A stretch of DNA of 64,000 nt from Kitasatospora phosalacinea (GCF_030268885.1 NZ_BSSA01000012.1:157632-221631); one strand, 5' to 3'; positions 52,111-60,118 are shown, counted from the first letter of the stretch. The notes: generated by a model not told the origin, from the letters alone. Program-made: numbers and translations.

Positions 52111-52150
52111 ATTACATCTATCGATAAAGCAACAGCAGATGTAACTTCTG
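52111..52150 (+). promoter_or_regulatory. Promoter region of the second S51 gene, sharing CAGATGTAACTTCTG
   Basis: CAGATGTAACTTCTG at 52136-52150 is identical to 50552-50566, and TAACTT fits a minus-10 box 60 bp before the start. ATTACATC at 52111-52118 and TATCGATA just after resemble the inverted-repeat halves found at the same position in the other two promoters. Confidence 0.65.
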
Positions 52151-52208
52151 CTACGCACCCCTCCCCACGGCGGTGCGCCCACCCTCCCCCACACCCAGGA
52201 GTGCCCCC

Positions 52209-53663
52209 ATGCGCCCAGCCCTGTCCCGCCTCCGCTCCACCAGATCCGCCGCGCTGCTCGCGCTCGCCCTGACCGCCGCCGGGGCCGGGGCGGTGGCGTC
52301 CCCGCAGACCGCACACGCCTCGGTGACCCGCATCCGCCTCGGCAGTTCCTCCGACGTCAGCCGCACCTCCTGGAGCGGCCCCGCCTTCACCTTCAACGGC
52401 GACGGCGCCGTGGTGCCCGCCACCGCGGCCAAGGCGATCGCCGCCATCACCGGCGGGAGCGGCAGCATCGACGTGACAGTGCTCGCCGACTCCGCCTCCA
52501 CCGGCACCAGCCAGACCCCCGAGTGCGACGTGTTCATGGGGCTGTCCGGCGTCAACTCCTGCACCACCGACGTGGTCACCTCCGCGGCCGACGGCAACAG
52601 CTCCCAGGTCAACACCGACGTGCGCAACGCCGAGTTCGTGTACTTCGCCGGTGGCAACCAGTGCGTCTACGCCTCCTGGAAGGGCACTGCGCTGCAGGCA
52701 TCCGTGCAGTCCGTCGTCGCCAAGGGCGGCGGCTCCGGCGGCGGCAGCGCCGGGCACCACATCAACAGCTCCGTCGTCTACGACGCGTGCACCTCCAGCA
52801 CCGACTCCGCCACCGCCCTGGCCAACCCGTACGACAGCAGCGTCACCTTCACCACCGGCATGTTCGCCTGGCCCAACTACGCGGACACGATCAACGACTC
52901 GCACTTCGTCACCCGGGACCGGATGGGCCGCACCATGGCCTTCGTCGCCCGCGCGGTCAAGGACGGCCTGACCACCTCCGGCAAGGCCTGGGGCGTGGGC
53001 GTCGAACAGGGCGGCGGCTCGCTGTTCCTGGACAAGAACGGGCTGGCCACCCTCTCCGGCGCGGACGCCTACGTCGTGCTCGGCGACCACCAGCCCGAGC
53101 AGGCCGTCCCCGGCCGCCCCCTCACCTACTCGAACTTCAAGATCTGGCACCTGACCGCCGGCCAGACCTTCGACTTCAAGAACCGTCCCACCTGCGGCTA
53201 CTACACCCGCAGCGTGACCAACGGCACCCCCGACGCCAACCTCTACAGCGGCACCTCGGTCACCGACTGCAGCGGCGGGGGCGGCGGCACCGGCACCGGC
53301 TCCTCGTACACCGAGACCGAGCCCAACGACGGCACCGGCACCGCGAACGACATCACCGGCCTCACCTACCCGGCGACCGTCACCGGCAGCATGAGGTCCA
53401 CCTCGGACCGCGACTACTACAGGCTGTCCCTGACCTCGGGTCAGACCGCCACCGTCACCTGCACGATCCCCTCCGCCTACGACGCGGACCTGTACTTCCT
53501 GAACGCGAGCGGCAGCACCCTGACCCGATCGGTCAACGACGGCAAGGGGGTCGGCGAGTCGCTGAGCTGGACGGCGACCGGCAGCGGCACCTACTACGCG
53601 GACCTGGAGGCGTACAGCGGATCGGGCAGCGCGACCTACTCCTGCCGCGTCACCAAGAGCTGA
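52209..53663 (+). CDS. Secreted S51 peptidase with C-terminal PPC domain
   Basis: A 484-residue exported paralogue of the protein at 39863. Signal peptide ALLALALTAAGAGAVASPQTAHA; S51 core with EFVYFAGGNQCVYASW, GGGSGGGSAGHH (nucleophile Ser 180) and DSHFVTRDRMGR. The core is near-identical to the first copy over long stretches, but here a Gly/Ser/Thr linker follows at residue about 357 and then about 115 residues of a pre-peptidase C-terminal (PPC) domain: TETEPNDGTGTANDI, SDRDYYRLSL, GTYYADLEAYSGSGSATYSC. PPC domains help bind or position substrates outside the cell. It overlaps the convergent DUF2071 gene by 14 bp. Confidence 0.88.
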   Translation: MRPALSRLRSTRSAALLALALTAAGAGAVASPQTAHASVTRIRLGSSSDVSRTSWSGPAFTFNGDGAVVPATAAKAIAAITGGSGSIDVTVLADSASTGTSQTPECDVFMGLSGVNSCTTDVVTSAADGNSSQVNTDVRNAEFVYFAGGNQCVYASWKGTALQASVQSVVAKGGGSGGGSAGHHINSSVVYDACTSSTDSATALANPYDSSVTFTTGMFAWPNYADTINDSHFVTRDRMGRTMAFVARAVKDGLTTSGKAWGVGVEQGGGSLFLDKNGLATLSGADAYVVLGDHQPEQAVPGRPLTYSNFKIWHLTAGQTFDFKNRPTCGYYTRSVTNGTPDANLYSGTSVTDCSGGGGGTGTGSSYTETEPNDGTGTANDITGLTYPATVTGSMRSTSDRDYYRLSLTSGQTATVTCTIPSAYDADLYFLNASGSTLTRSVNDGKGVGESLSWTATGSGTYYADLEAYSGSGSATYSCRVTKS

Positions 53664-54450
53664 CCCGGTTCGGACCGGAGGCCGCCGCGCCGCCCGGTCC
53701 GAACCGGACGGACACCCCCGGCGAGAACAGGACGCTCGCCGGGGGCCCGGACACGTCGACGCCCGCCGCCCGCAGCAGGGTCTCGTCGAGGTGCTCCACC
53801 TGCGCCTGGTGCAGCGGCCACGGCGGGTGCTCGACCGGCAGGTAGAGCGTGCGCCCGGCGGTGCGGGTGTGCAGTCCCCAGCGGGCGGTGAGGAAGTCGG
53901 CGAGCGGGCCGGGGCGTTCGAGGCGCGGTCCGACCCGGGCGCGCAGCACGCACCGGGCGCCGCCGCCCCCGGCCCGGCGCACCCGGGTGGCGAGGTGCAG
54001 CGCGTCGCCGTCCACCGTCCAGCGGGTCCGCGACCAGCGGTAGGGCAGCCCGAGCGCCGCGTGCGCCACCAGCACGGCGGGCAGCCGGGGGCAGTCGAGC
54101 GAGCGGAACACCACGCCGCGGCGGCCGCGCCCGTCGACGGAGTAGAGCCGGACGTTGACCTCGGGGAACGTCCCGACGTACGGAAGGGGCGTGCGGCCGG
54201 GCCCCAGCCGCTGCATGGAGAACGCGACCAGTCCCACCCAGGTGGTGCCGTTGCGGACGTCCGGGAAGGTGCCGGCCGGCAGCAGCGGCGCGACCGCGGC
54301 GGGGTGGACGGGCCAGTGCAGGAAGAGCACGTCGCGCCAGTCCTGGGACAGCAGCGTCGGCCGCACCGTCCGCGGGGCGCGGGCGGTCACCGGTTCGGGC
54401 AGCACGGGGTCCCCTTCCGTCCGGACGGGTCGGCGGCTTCCGTCCGTCAT
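53650..54450 (-). CDS. DUF2071 (YqjF-like) protein
   Basis: A 266-residue protein. LLSQDWRDVLFLHWPVHPAAVAPLLPAG, WVGLVAFSMQRLGPGRTPLPYVGTFPEVNVRLYS and YLPVEHPPWPLHQAQVEHLDETLLRAAG are the three conserved blocks of DUF2071. The family has an acetoacetate-decarboxylase-like fold and no settled function. The ATG at 54450 overlaps the stop of the LitR-type gene (ATGA), so it is the last gene of a three-gene light-response operon. Confidence 0.87.
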   Translation of the reverse strand: MTDGSRRPVRTEGDPVLPEPVTARAPRTVRPTLLSQDWRDVLFLHWPVHPAAVAPLLPAGTFPDVRNGTTWVGLVAFSMQRLGPGRTPLPYVGTFPEVNVRLYSVDGRGRRGVVFRSLDCPRLPAVLVAHAALGLPYRWSRTRWTVDGDALHLATRVRRAGGGGARCVLRARVGPRLERPGPLADFLTARWGLHTRTAGRTLYLPVEHPPWPLHQAQVEHLDETLLRAAGVDVSGPPASVLFSPGVSVRFGPGGAAASGPNRVSSW

Positions 54451-55595
54451 CGCCGTCGACCGGGCCCGCCGCCCGCGCTGCGGGGCCCCGGACCGGGACG
54501 GGTGCCGCCGGACGGGGCCCGGTCCTCGACCGCCTCGCGGAGCAGGTCGAGGGCGGCTTCGAGCGTGCGCGGACAGGCGAGCCCGGCCGGGTGTCCGTGG
54601 CGGTTCCACCCCGGTCCGGCCGTGACGACCAGGGCGTCGACCCGCGAACCGGCGGCTCCCCACGAGGCTCGGCCCACCTCGCGCGCGAGGTGCGGGTCGG
54701 CGGTGGTGCGGCCCTGGGCCCACAGCAGCACCGCCGAGGGGCCGAGCCGGGTGACCGCGTCGAGCAGCGCCCGCGGGGGCACCGCGGCGCCCAGCATCCG
54801 GTAGGGCAGGCCGTGCACCGCCATCCCGGCCGCCACGGCCTCCAGCGGGAGCGTGTGCTGCTCGCCCGGCATGGCGGCGAGCAGCACCGGCGGGGCCTCC
54901 CGGAACCGCACCGGGGCGACCGCCGCGGTGCGCAGCGCGGCGGAGACGTGCCAGGAGAGCAGGTGCTCGACCTCGACGTACTGCTCGCCGTCGGCGGCCC
55001 ACTTGCGGCCCGCGGCGCGCAGGGCGGGCATGATCACCTCGGTCCAGGCCCGGACGGGTCCGAGCCCGTCCACGGCGCCGCGCAGGATCTCGGCCACCTC
55101 GGGCCCGTCGAGCCGGACGGCCGCGCGGGCGAGGCCCCGGCACTCGGGGCGGACGGTGCCGAGCGGCATCGCGCGGCTGCCGCCCGGGCGGCGCGCGAGC
55201 GGCCCGGTGCCCCCGGCGCCCTCCGCCGGGGGCGGGACGTCGTCGGGCACCGGGAGCGCGCCCGGCACGGCGGAACGCGCCGCCCGGGCCGCCTCCGCGG
55301 GCGGGATGCCGCGGGCGGTCAGCCGGCACATCTCGTCCAGCAGGGAGACGTCCTCGGGGTACCACCTGCGGTGCCGGCCCGGGCCGCGGTGGGAGGGGCC
55401 GATGCCGTAGCGGCGCTCCCAGGAGCGGATCGTGGTGGGCGACACGCCCAGTCGGCGGGCGACCGCCCCGGTGGGCACGCCGACGCCGGGGTCGACACCG
55501 GGGTCGACACCGGGGTCGACACCGACGTCGCCGGGGGCGGGCTCGGGGGCGGGGCCGGGGCGCGCGGGCCCGTCCTGGTCGCTTCCGTTCCTCAT
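54447..55595 (-). CDS. litR: MerR-type regulator with B12-binding domain (LitR/CarH photoreceptor type)
   Basis: A 382-residue light-sensing repressor candidate. After an N-terminal tail with GVDP repeated in tandem, a MerR helix-turn-helix (PTGAVARRLGVSPTTIRSWERRYGIGPSHRGPGRHRRW) is followed by a helical bundle with RKWAADGEQYVEVEHLLSWH (the W...EH motif of CarH/LitR) and a Rossmann-like cobalamin domain starting LLAAMPGEQHTLPLEAVAAGM, with the lower-axial His in GEQH. In LitR/CarH proteins adenosylcobalamin is cleaved by light, which releases DNA. Start ATG 55595 overlaps the sigma-factor stop; stop overlaps DUF2071. Confidence 0.87.
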   Translation of the reverse strand: MRNGSDQDGPARPGPAPEPAPGDVGVDPGVDPGVDPGVGVPTGAVARRLGVSPTTIRSWERRYGIGPSHRGPGRHRRWYPEDVSLLDEMCRLTARGIPPAEAARAARSAVPGALPVPDDVPPPAEGAGGTGPLARRPGGSRAMPLGTVRPECRGLARAAVRLDGPEVAEILRGAVDGLGPVRAWTEVIMPALRAAGRKWAADGEQYVEVEHLLSWHVSAALRTAAVAPVRFREAPPVLLAAMPGEQHTLPLEAVAAGMAVHGLPYRMLGAAVPPRALLDAVTRLGPSAVLLWAQGRTTADPHLAREVGRASWGAAGSRVDALVVTAGPGWNRHGHPAGLACPRTLEAALDLLREAVEDRAPSGGTRPGPGPRSAGGGPGRRR

Positions 55596-56233
55596 CGCGG
55601 GTGCTCCTCCGGGTCGGGGCGGGTGACGGTCATCTCGTCGCACAGGGCGCTGCGCAGGCGCAGCAGGCCGTCCCTCGTCCGGGACTTGACCGTACCCAGC
55701 GGCAGGTCGAGGAGGGCGGCGATCCGGCGCTGCGAGTAACCGCAGTAGTAGGCCAGGACGAGTGCCTCGCGCTGGCCCGCGCTCAGGGCGGACAGGGCGC
55801 GCCGGATCCGGGCCGCCTCCATGGTCCGCTCCACCTCCTCGGCGACCTGCTCCGGCCGCGCCGTCTCCTCCCGGAGGACGCGCTGCTCGCGCTCGCAGGA
55901 CGCCCGGACCGAGCGGACCCGGTCCACGGCGCGCCGGTGGGCGATCGTGCACGCCCAGGTGGTGACGGAGCCCCGACCGGGCCGGTAGGACGGCGCCGAG
56001 CGCCACACCTCCAGCAGCGCCTCCTGGGCGACCTCCTCGGCCTGCGCCGGGTCCCTCAGCACGCGCAGCGCGATGCCGTAGACGCTCGGTGCGAGCTCCT
56101 CGTAGAGGCCGGTGTACGCCTCGCGGTCGCCCCGGGCCGTCCGGTCCACCAGGCCGCGCAGCCGTTCGGCGCGCGGCGGGCGGACGTCCTCGGGAAGGGA
56201 CGGCGCGGGGGCGGGGAGGGAGGTGGATCTCAT
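55592..56233 (-). CDS. litS: ECF sigma factor (LitS-like)
   Basis: A 213-residue ECF sigma factor. Region 2 is YTGLYEELAPSVYGIALRVLRDPAQAEEVAQEALLEVWRSAPSY with RGSVTTWACTIAHRRAVDRVR, and region 4 is LSAGQREALVLAYYCGYSQRRIAALLDLPLGTVKSRTRDGLLRLR. It looks like the SigK/LitS group. The start ATG is at 56233. Its gene overlaps litR by four bases, the arrangement of light-inducible operons in Streptomyces, where LitS drives the carotenoid and photolyase genes. No anti-sigma gene is seen nearby. Confidence 0.88.
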   Translation of the reverse strand: MRSTSLPAPAPSLPEDVRPPRAERLRGLVDRTARGDREAYTGLYEELAPSVYGIALRVLRDPAQAEEVAQEALLEVWRSAPSYRPGRGSVTTWACTIAHRRAVDRVRSVRASCEREQRVLREETARPEQVAEEVERTMEAARIRRALSALSAGQREALVLAYYCGYSQRRIAALLDLPLGTVKSRTRDGLLRLRSALCDEMTVTRPDPEEHPR

Positions 56234-56270
56234 GGTCCGAACGTGCCGCGAACCGCTGCGCCCTGCCACT

Positions 56271-56285
56271 TGCAGTGTTGCTGCA
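56271..56285. promoter_or_regulatory. Small palindrome upstream of the light-response operon
   Basis: TGCAG (56271-56275) and CTGCA (56281-56285) form a perfect inverted repeat with 5-base spacing, 38 bp upstream of the sigma-factor start. It is a candidate LitR operator on position alone. Confidence 0.4.
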
Positions 56286-56329
56286 TCGTTTTCCGCGCGA
56301 CCGGGGCGGAAGGCTGCCGCCCTTCCCGG

Positions 56330-57844
56330 TCAGGGCGCGGCGCTCCCGCGGGCGGCCTCGGCCGCCAGCACCTCGGGGAGGTCGTCGAGCCGGTCGAGCC
56401 CCGCGACGGCGCGGGCGGTGCGGTGGTTGGCGGCCAGCAGGGCCCGGTGGCGGTGGACGAAGGGCCAGTAGCCGGCGGTGAACGGGCAGGCCCGCTCCCC
56501 GCTCCGGTCGCCGGGCCGGTAGGCGCAGGGGCGGCAGAGGTCGCTCATCCGGTTCAGGTACGCACCGCCGCAGGTGTAGGGCTTGGTCGTCGTGGTGCCG
56601 CCGTCGGCGTACTGCGACATGCCGATCACGTTCGGGACCATCACCCAGTCGTAGCCGTCCACGAAGCTGCGGTGGAACCAGTCGGTGACCGCGGCCGGGT
56701 CGTAGCCGTGCTGCAGGGCCCAGTTCCCGAGCACCATCAGCCGCGGGACGTGGTGGACCCACCCGGTGTCCCGCACCTGGGCGAGCACGTGCGCGAGGCA
56801 GCGGGCCCGCACCGCGTCCGCGTCCAGTTCGGCGAACCAGTCGGGCAGGGGCGTGCGGTGGCCGAGTCCGTTGCGGTGCCGGTGGTCCTCGCCGAGGTAC
56901 CAGTACAGCTGCCAGACGTACTCGCGCCAGCCCGCCACCTGCCGGACGAAGCCCTCAACGCTGTTGAGCGGGGCGCTCCCGGAGCGGTACGCGTCCTCGG
57001 CCCGGCGCACGCACTCCCCCGGGTCGAGCAGGCCGAGGTTCAGCGGGACGGAGAGCAGGCTGTGCGCCATCCACGGGTCGGCCGCCAGGACGGCGTCCTC
57101 CCAGCGTCCGAAGTGGGGCAGGCGGGCGGTCACGAAGTGCTCCAGCGCACGCACGGCCTCGGCGCGGGTGGCGGCGAAGCGGCGGGGACCGTCCCGTCCG
57201 ACGAAGCGCACCTCGCCCGAGCGCTCCCACCGGTCGAGGTCGGCCCGCACCTGCTCGTCGATCTCGTCCTCCTCCGGCCACCACGGCGGCGGGACGGGGA
57301 GGACGGACCTCCCGCGCGGCGGCGGCTCCCGGTTGTCGGCGTCGAGGTTCCACCGGCCGCCGGCGGGCTCCCCGCCGGGTTCCAGGAGCAGGTGCTCGGC
57401 CCGGCGGACCCGCCGGTAGAAGTCCTCCATGAGCAGTCGCCGCCCCCCGAGGCCGTCGGCCCAGCGGCGGAAGTCCCCGAACGGCACCAGGAAGCCGCGC
57501 GGCGGGAGCACCTCCACCTGCGTCAGTGCCGTGACCAGGCCGAGCGCCGCCCGGGACGTCGGGTGGCGGACCGTGACGGCGCGCTCCCCCGCGGCCTGCC
57601 GCAGCCCCTCCCGGTAGGTCTCGGCCCGCACGTAGCGGGCCCGGTCGCCGAGTTCGGCGGCCCGGTGCCGCATCGCGGACAGCACCAGGTGGGCCTTGGC
57701 CCGGTGGAAGCGGCGGCGGCGGAACACCGAGCGCGCCTCGACGATCACCACGGGCGCGTCGGGCCCCGGCCCGTCCTCGGACGGGGCGAGGAAGTGCGGG
57801 CCGAGCTGGTCCCCGAAGAGCCAGTGCGGCCGGGCCCCGCTCAC
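56330..57844 (-). CDS. Fe-S bacterial cryptochrome/photolyase (PhrB/CryB type)
   Basis: A 504-residue photolyase-like protein. The N-terminal antenna domain begins WLFGDQLGPHFL (deoxyribodipyrimidine-photolyase-related family). The C-terminal catalytic domain has VRALEHFVTARLPHFGRWEDAV, GFVRQVAGWREYVWQLYW, HHVPRLMVLGNWALQHGYDP and YDWVMVPNVIGMSQYADGG. Cysteines in YTCGGAYLN, LCRPCAYRPG and ACPFTAG match the four ligands of a 4Fe-4S cluster. It repairs (6-4) photoproducts or signals in blue light. Start GTG 57844. It is adjacent to the LitS-LitR operon on the same strand, so light control is likely. Confidence 0.9.
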   Translation of the reverse strand: MSGARPHWLFGDQLGPHFLAPSEDGPGPDAPVVIVEARSVFRRRRFHRAKAHLVLSAMRHRAAELGDRARYVRAETYREGLRQAAGERAVTVRHPTSRAALGLVTALTQVEVLPPRGFLVPFGDFRRWADGLGGRRLLMEDFYRRVRRAEHLLLEPGGEPAGGRWNLDADNREPPPRGRSVLPVPPPWWPEEDEIDEQVRADLDRWERSGEVRFVGRDGPRRFAATRAEAVRALEHFVTARLPHFGRWEDAVLAADPWMAHSLLSVPLNLGLLDPGECVRRAEDAYRSGSAPLNSVEGFVRQVAGWREYVWQLYWYLGEDHRHRNGLGHRTPLPDWFAELDADAVRARCLAHVLAQVRDTGWVHHVPRLMVLGNWALQHGYDPAAVTDWFHRSFVDGYDWVMVPNVIGMSQYADGGTTTTKPYTCGGAYLNRMSDLCRPCAYRPGDRSGERACPFTAGYWPFVHRHRALLAANHRTARAVAGLDRLDDLPEVLAAEAARGSAAP

Positions 57845-57906
57845 CGGGCCCGCCCGGCGGCGGCGGTCGGTGCGGGGCGCCGGTGGCGCCGCGGTCGGAC
57901 GTCCAT
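57841..57906 (-). CDS. Possible 21-residue upstream ORF coupled to the photolyase-like gene
   Basis: An ATG at 57906 with GAAGGAG about ten bases upstream opens an Arg/Pro-rich ORF (MDVRPRRHRRPAP...) that stops at a TGA overlapping the photolyase GTG. The photolyase GTG itself has no good ribosome site, so it may be translated by coupling from this ORF. It may also simply be a non-functional leader; coding evidence is weak. Confidence 0.4.
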   Translation of the reverse strand: MDVRPRRHRRPAPTAAAGRAR

Positions 57907-58045
57907 GAGGGGTCTCTCCTTCGCCGGGGAGGCGGGCGCCTCCACCCTCCAGGCTCGGCGCCCCCGCCCGACCCGGGAAAACCGCACCGCTCCCGCAGCG
58001 TTCCCGCAGCGGAGCGCCCGGGGCGGCCCGGTCTCCGGTCGGGTG

Positions 58046-58690
58046 TCACGACGCGTCCGGGGGAAGGCCCGGCAGCGGTCCTCCCGTGGTGATCGCCGTG
58101 ACGGAGCGGGCCGCGAGCGACTGCCAGGCTCGGGCCCCGCCGATCATCGCGTGCCCGCCGCGGGGCATCGCGACGAACCGCACCTCGGCCCCGGCGCGCC
58201 GGGCCCGGGCCGCGAGGGCGCGGGAGGCGCCCGCGCCGGTGACGCGGTCGGACGGGTCGTGCAGGACGACCAGGCGCCTGCCGCGCAGGTGGTCCACCGG
58301 GTCGCCCGGCTCGCACCACGGCGCCAGCAGGACCGCTCCGCGGACCTGCGGGTGGCCCGCGACGGCGAGTGCCGCCCGCCCGCCCATGGAGTGCCCGAGC
58401 AGCACGACCCCGACGCCGGGCGCGTGCGCCGCGAGTTCCCGCAGGGCCCGCTCCGCGTCGGCGACGGGATGCGCGTGCCCGCCGTTCCACCCCCGGTAGC
58501 GGTACGCCACCTCGATCTCCACCAGCGACGGATCGGCCACCCGGCGCCGGACGGCCGCGCCGAAGGCCCGCATGCGCAACCTGGCCAGGCCCAGCCGGGG
58601 CTGGGGTGCGAGGCTCTCGGCCCTGCCCCCGTGCAGGACGAGCAGGACGGACCCGGTCCCGGGCGGGAGGCGGTCGGTACGGGCGGGCAT
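58046..58690 (-). CDS. Alpha/beta hydrolase family protein
   Basis: A 214-residue hydrolase. LLVLHGGRAESL is the oxyanion region, VVLLGHSMGGRAALAVAGHP the GxSxG elbow with catalytic Ser, LVVLHDPSDRVTG the acid Asp strand and MPRGGHAMIGG the His. It belongs to the dienelactone-hydrolase or alpha/beta-hydrolase-5 type. Start ATG 58690 with AAGGAA. It lies upstream of the photolyase-like gene on the same strand. An IS110 element starts beyond its promoter region. Confidence 0.88.
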   Translation of the reverse strand: MPARTDRLPPGTGSVLLVLHGGRAESLAPQPRLGLARLRMRAFGAAVRRRVADPSLVEIEVAYRYRGWNGGHAHPVADAERALRELAAHAPGVGVVLLGHSMGGRAALAVAGHPQVRGAVLLAPWCEPGDPVDHLRGRRLVVLHDPSDRVTGAGASRALAARARRAGAEVRFVAMPRGGHAMIGGARAWQSLAARSVTAITTGGPLPGLPPDAS

Positions 58691-58806
58691 GGGGTTCCTT
58701 AAGAATGTGGGGCGGTCCGGGGGGACCGGGTATGGCTGATGGGGTTTCTGCCGTTGATGGCTCCTGGAGAGTGGCCGCCCGGTTCTCCGGGACGCTCCGA
58801 CCACTG

Positions 58807-60118
58807 ATTGAGAACTGCGGTCATCGCTGGTTAAGGACCTGTCGGCGGAGTGTTCTCCGGGCCATGGACGGACTTGGTCAGGGTGGGACGGAGCAACGGG
58901 CGTGAGCACACCGCACGAGCGGATATGGGTCGGCATCGACGCCGGCAAGGGGCGCCACTGGGCGGTGGCGGTCGACGCCGAGGGTCGGTCGCTGTTTTCC
59001 ACGAAGGTGATCAACGACGAGTCGCAGATCCTCCGACTCATCGCCGCGGCTCGGGAGAAGGCCGGCGAGGTCCGGTGGGCCGTCGACATATCCGGCCGGG
59101 CCTCCGCACTGCTGCTGGCCCTGCTGATCGCGGATGGCCAGCAGGTCGTCTACGTGCCGGGACGGACCGTCAACCGAATGACCGGCGCCTACCGGGGCGA
59201 GGGCAAGACCGATGCCAAAGACGCTCTGGTCATCGCCGACCAGGCGCGGATGCGCCGGGACTTCACTCCCATCGAGACGCCCTCGGAGCTGGTCTCCACG
59301 CTGCAGCTGCTGACCGCCTACCGCCGCGACCTGATTGCCGACCGGGTTCGGCTGATCAACCGACTGCGCGACCTGCTGGTCGGCATCTGCCCGGCCCTTG
59401 AACGGGCCTTCGACTACTCCGCCGCCAAGGGCCCGGTCGTGATGCTGACCGAGTACCAGACCCCGGCCGCGCTGCGCCGGACCGGAGTCAAGCGGCTGAC
59501 CACTTGGCTGGAACGCCGCAAGATCCGCGGCGCCGACACCGTCGCCGCGAGGGCGCTCGAGGCCGCCCAGTCCCAGCTCACGGCCCTGCCCGGAGAGGCC
59601 CGGACCGCCAAGTTGGTGCACGACCTTGCCCACCAGCTCCTGGCCCTGGACGAGCGGATCAAGGACAACGACAAGGAGATCCGCGACACCTTCCGAACCG
59701 ACGAACGCGCGCCGATCATCGAGTCCATGCCCGGTATGGGCCCGATCCTCGGCGCCGAGTTCGTCGCGATCACCGGCGACCTGTCCGGCTACCGCGACGC
59801 CGGCCGCCTGGCCTCTCACGCCGGTCTGGCCCCGGTCCCCCGCGACTCCGGCCGCCGCACAGGCAACCACCACCGACCCCAGCGCTACAACCGGCGCCTG
59901 CGCTGGCTGTTCTACATGGCCGCGCAGTCCGCGATGATGCGCCCCGGACTCTCCCGGGACTACTACCTCCGCAAACGCGCCGAAGGGCTGCTGCACACCC
60001 AGGCCCTGCTCTCCCTCGCCCGCCGCCGGGTCGATGTGCTCTGGGCGATGCTGCGCGACAAGGAGCCGTTCACCTCCGCCCCGCCAGCCGCGCAGACCGG
60101 TTGACACAGTCATTGAGA
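58807..60118 (+). mobile_element. IS110-family insertion sequence (ends approximate)
   Basis: The region around the transposase gene has no obvious terminal inverted repeats, as is usual in IS110 elements. A 7-bp word ATTGAGA occurs at 58807-58813 and 60112-60118, on either side of the transposase, and may mark the ends or be chance. IS110 elements carry a guide RNA in their non-coding ends. The 95-bp left flank (58807-58901) is a candidate region. Confidence 0.5.
58902..60104 (+). CDS. IS110-family transposase (DEDD recombinase)
   Basis: A 400-residue transposase. The DEDD domain starts VGIDAGKGRHWAVAV and has YRGEGKTDAKDALVIADQARM; the C-terminal transposase-20 domain has SMPGMGPILGAEFVAITGDLSGYRDAGRLASHAGLAPVPRDSG with the essential Ser at the SG step and RLRWLFYMAAQSAM. 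The gene appears full-length and intact, from a GTG at 58902. It is less GC-biased than its neighbours, consistent with transfer. Confidence 0.92.
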   Translation: MSTPHERIWVGIDAGKGRHWAVAVDAEGRSLFSTKVINDESQILRLIAAAREKAGEVRWAVDISGRASALLLALLIADGQQVVYVPGRTVNRMTGAYRGEGKTDAKDALVIADQARMRRDFTPIETPSELVSTLQLLTAYRRDLIADRVRLINRLRDLLVGICPALERAFDYSAAKGPVVMLTEYQTPAALRRTGVKRLTTWLERRKIRGADTVAARALEAAQSQLTALPGEARTAKLVHDLAHQLLALDERIKDNDKEIRDTFRTDERAPIIESMPGMGPILGAEFVAITGDLSGYRDAGRLASHAGLAPVPRDSGRRTGNHHRPQRYNRRLRWLFYMAAQSAMMRPGLSRDYYLRKRAEGLLHTQALLSLARRRVDVLWAMLRDKEPFTSAPPAAQTG

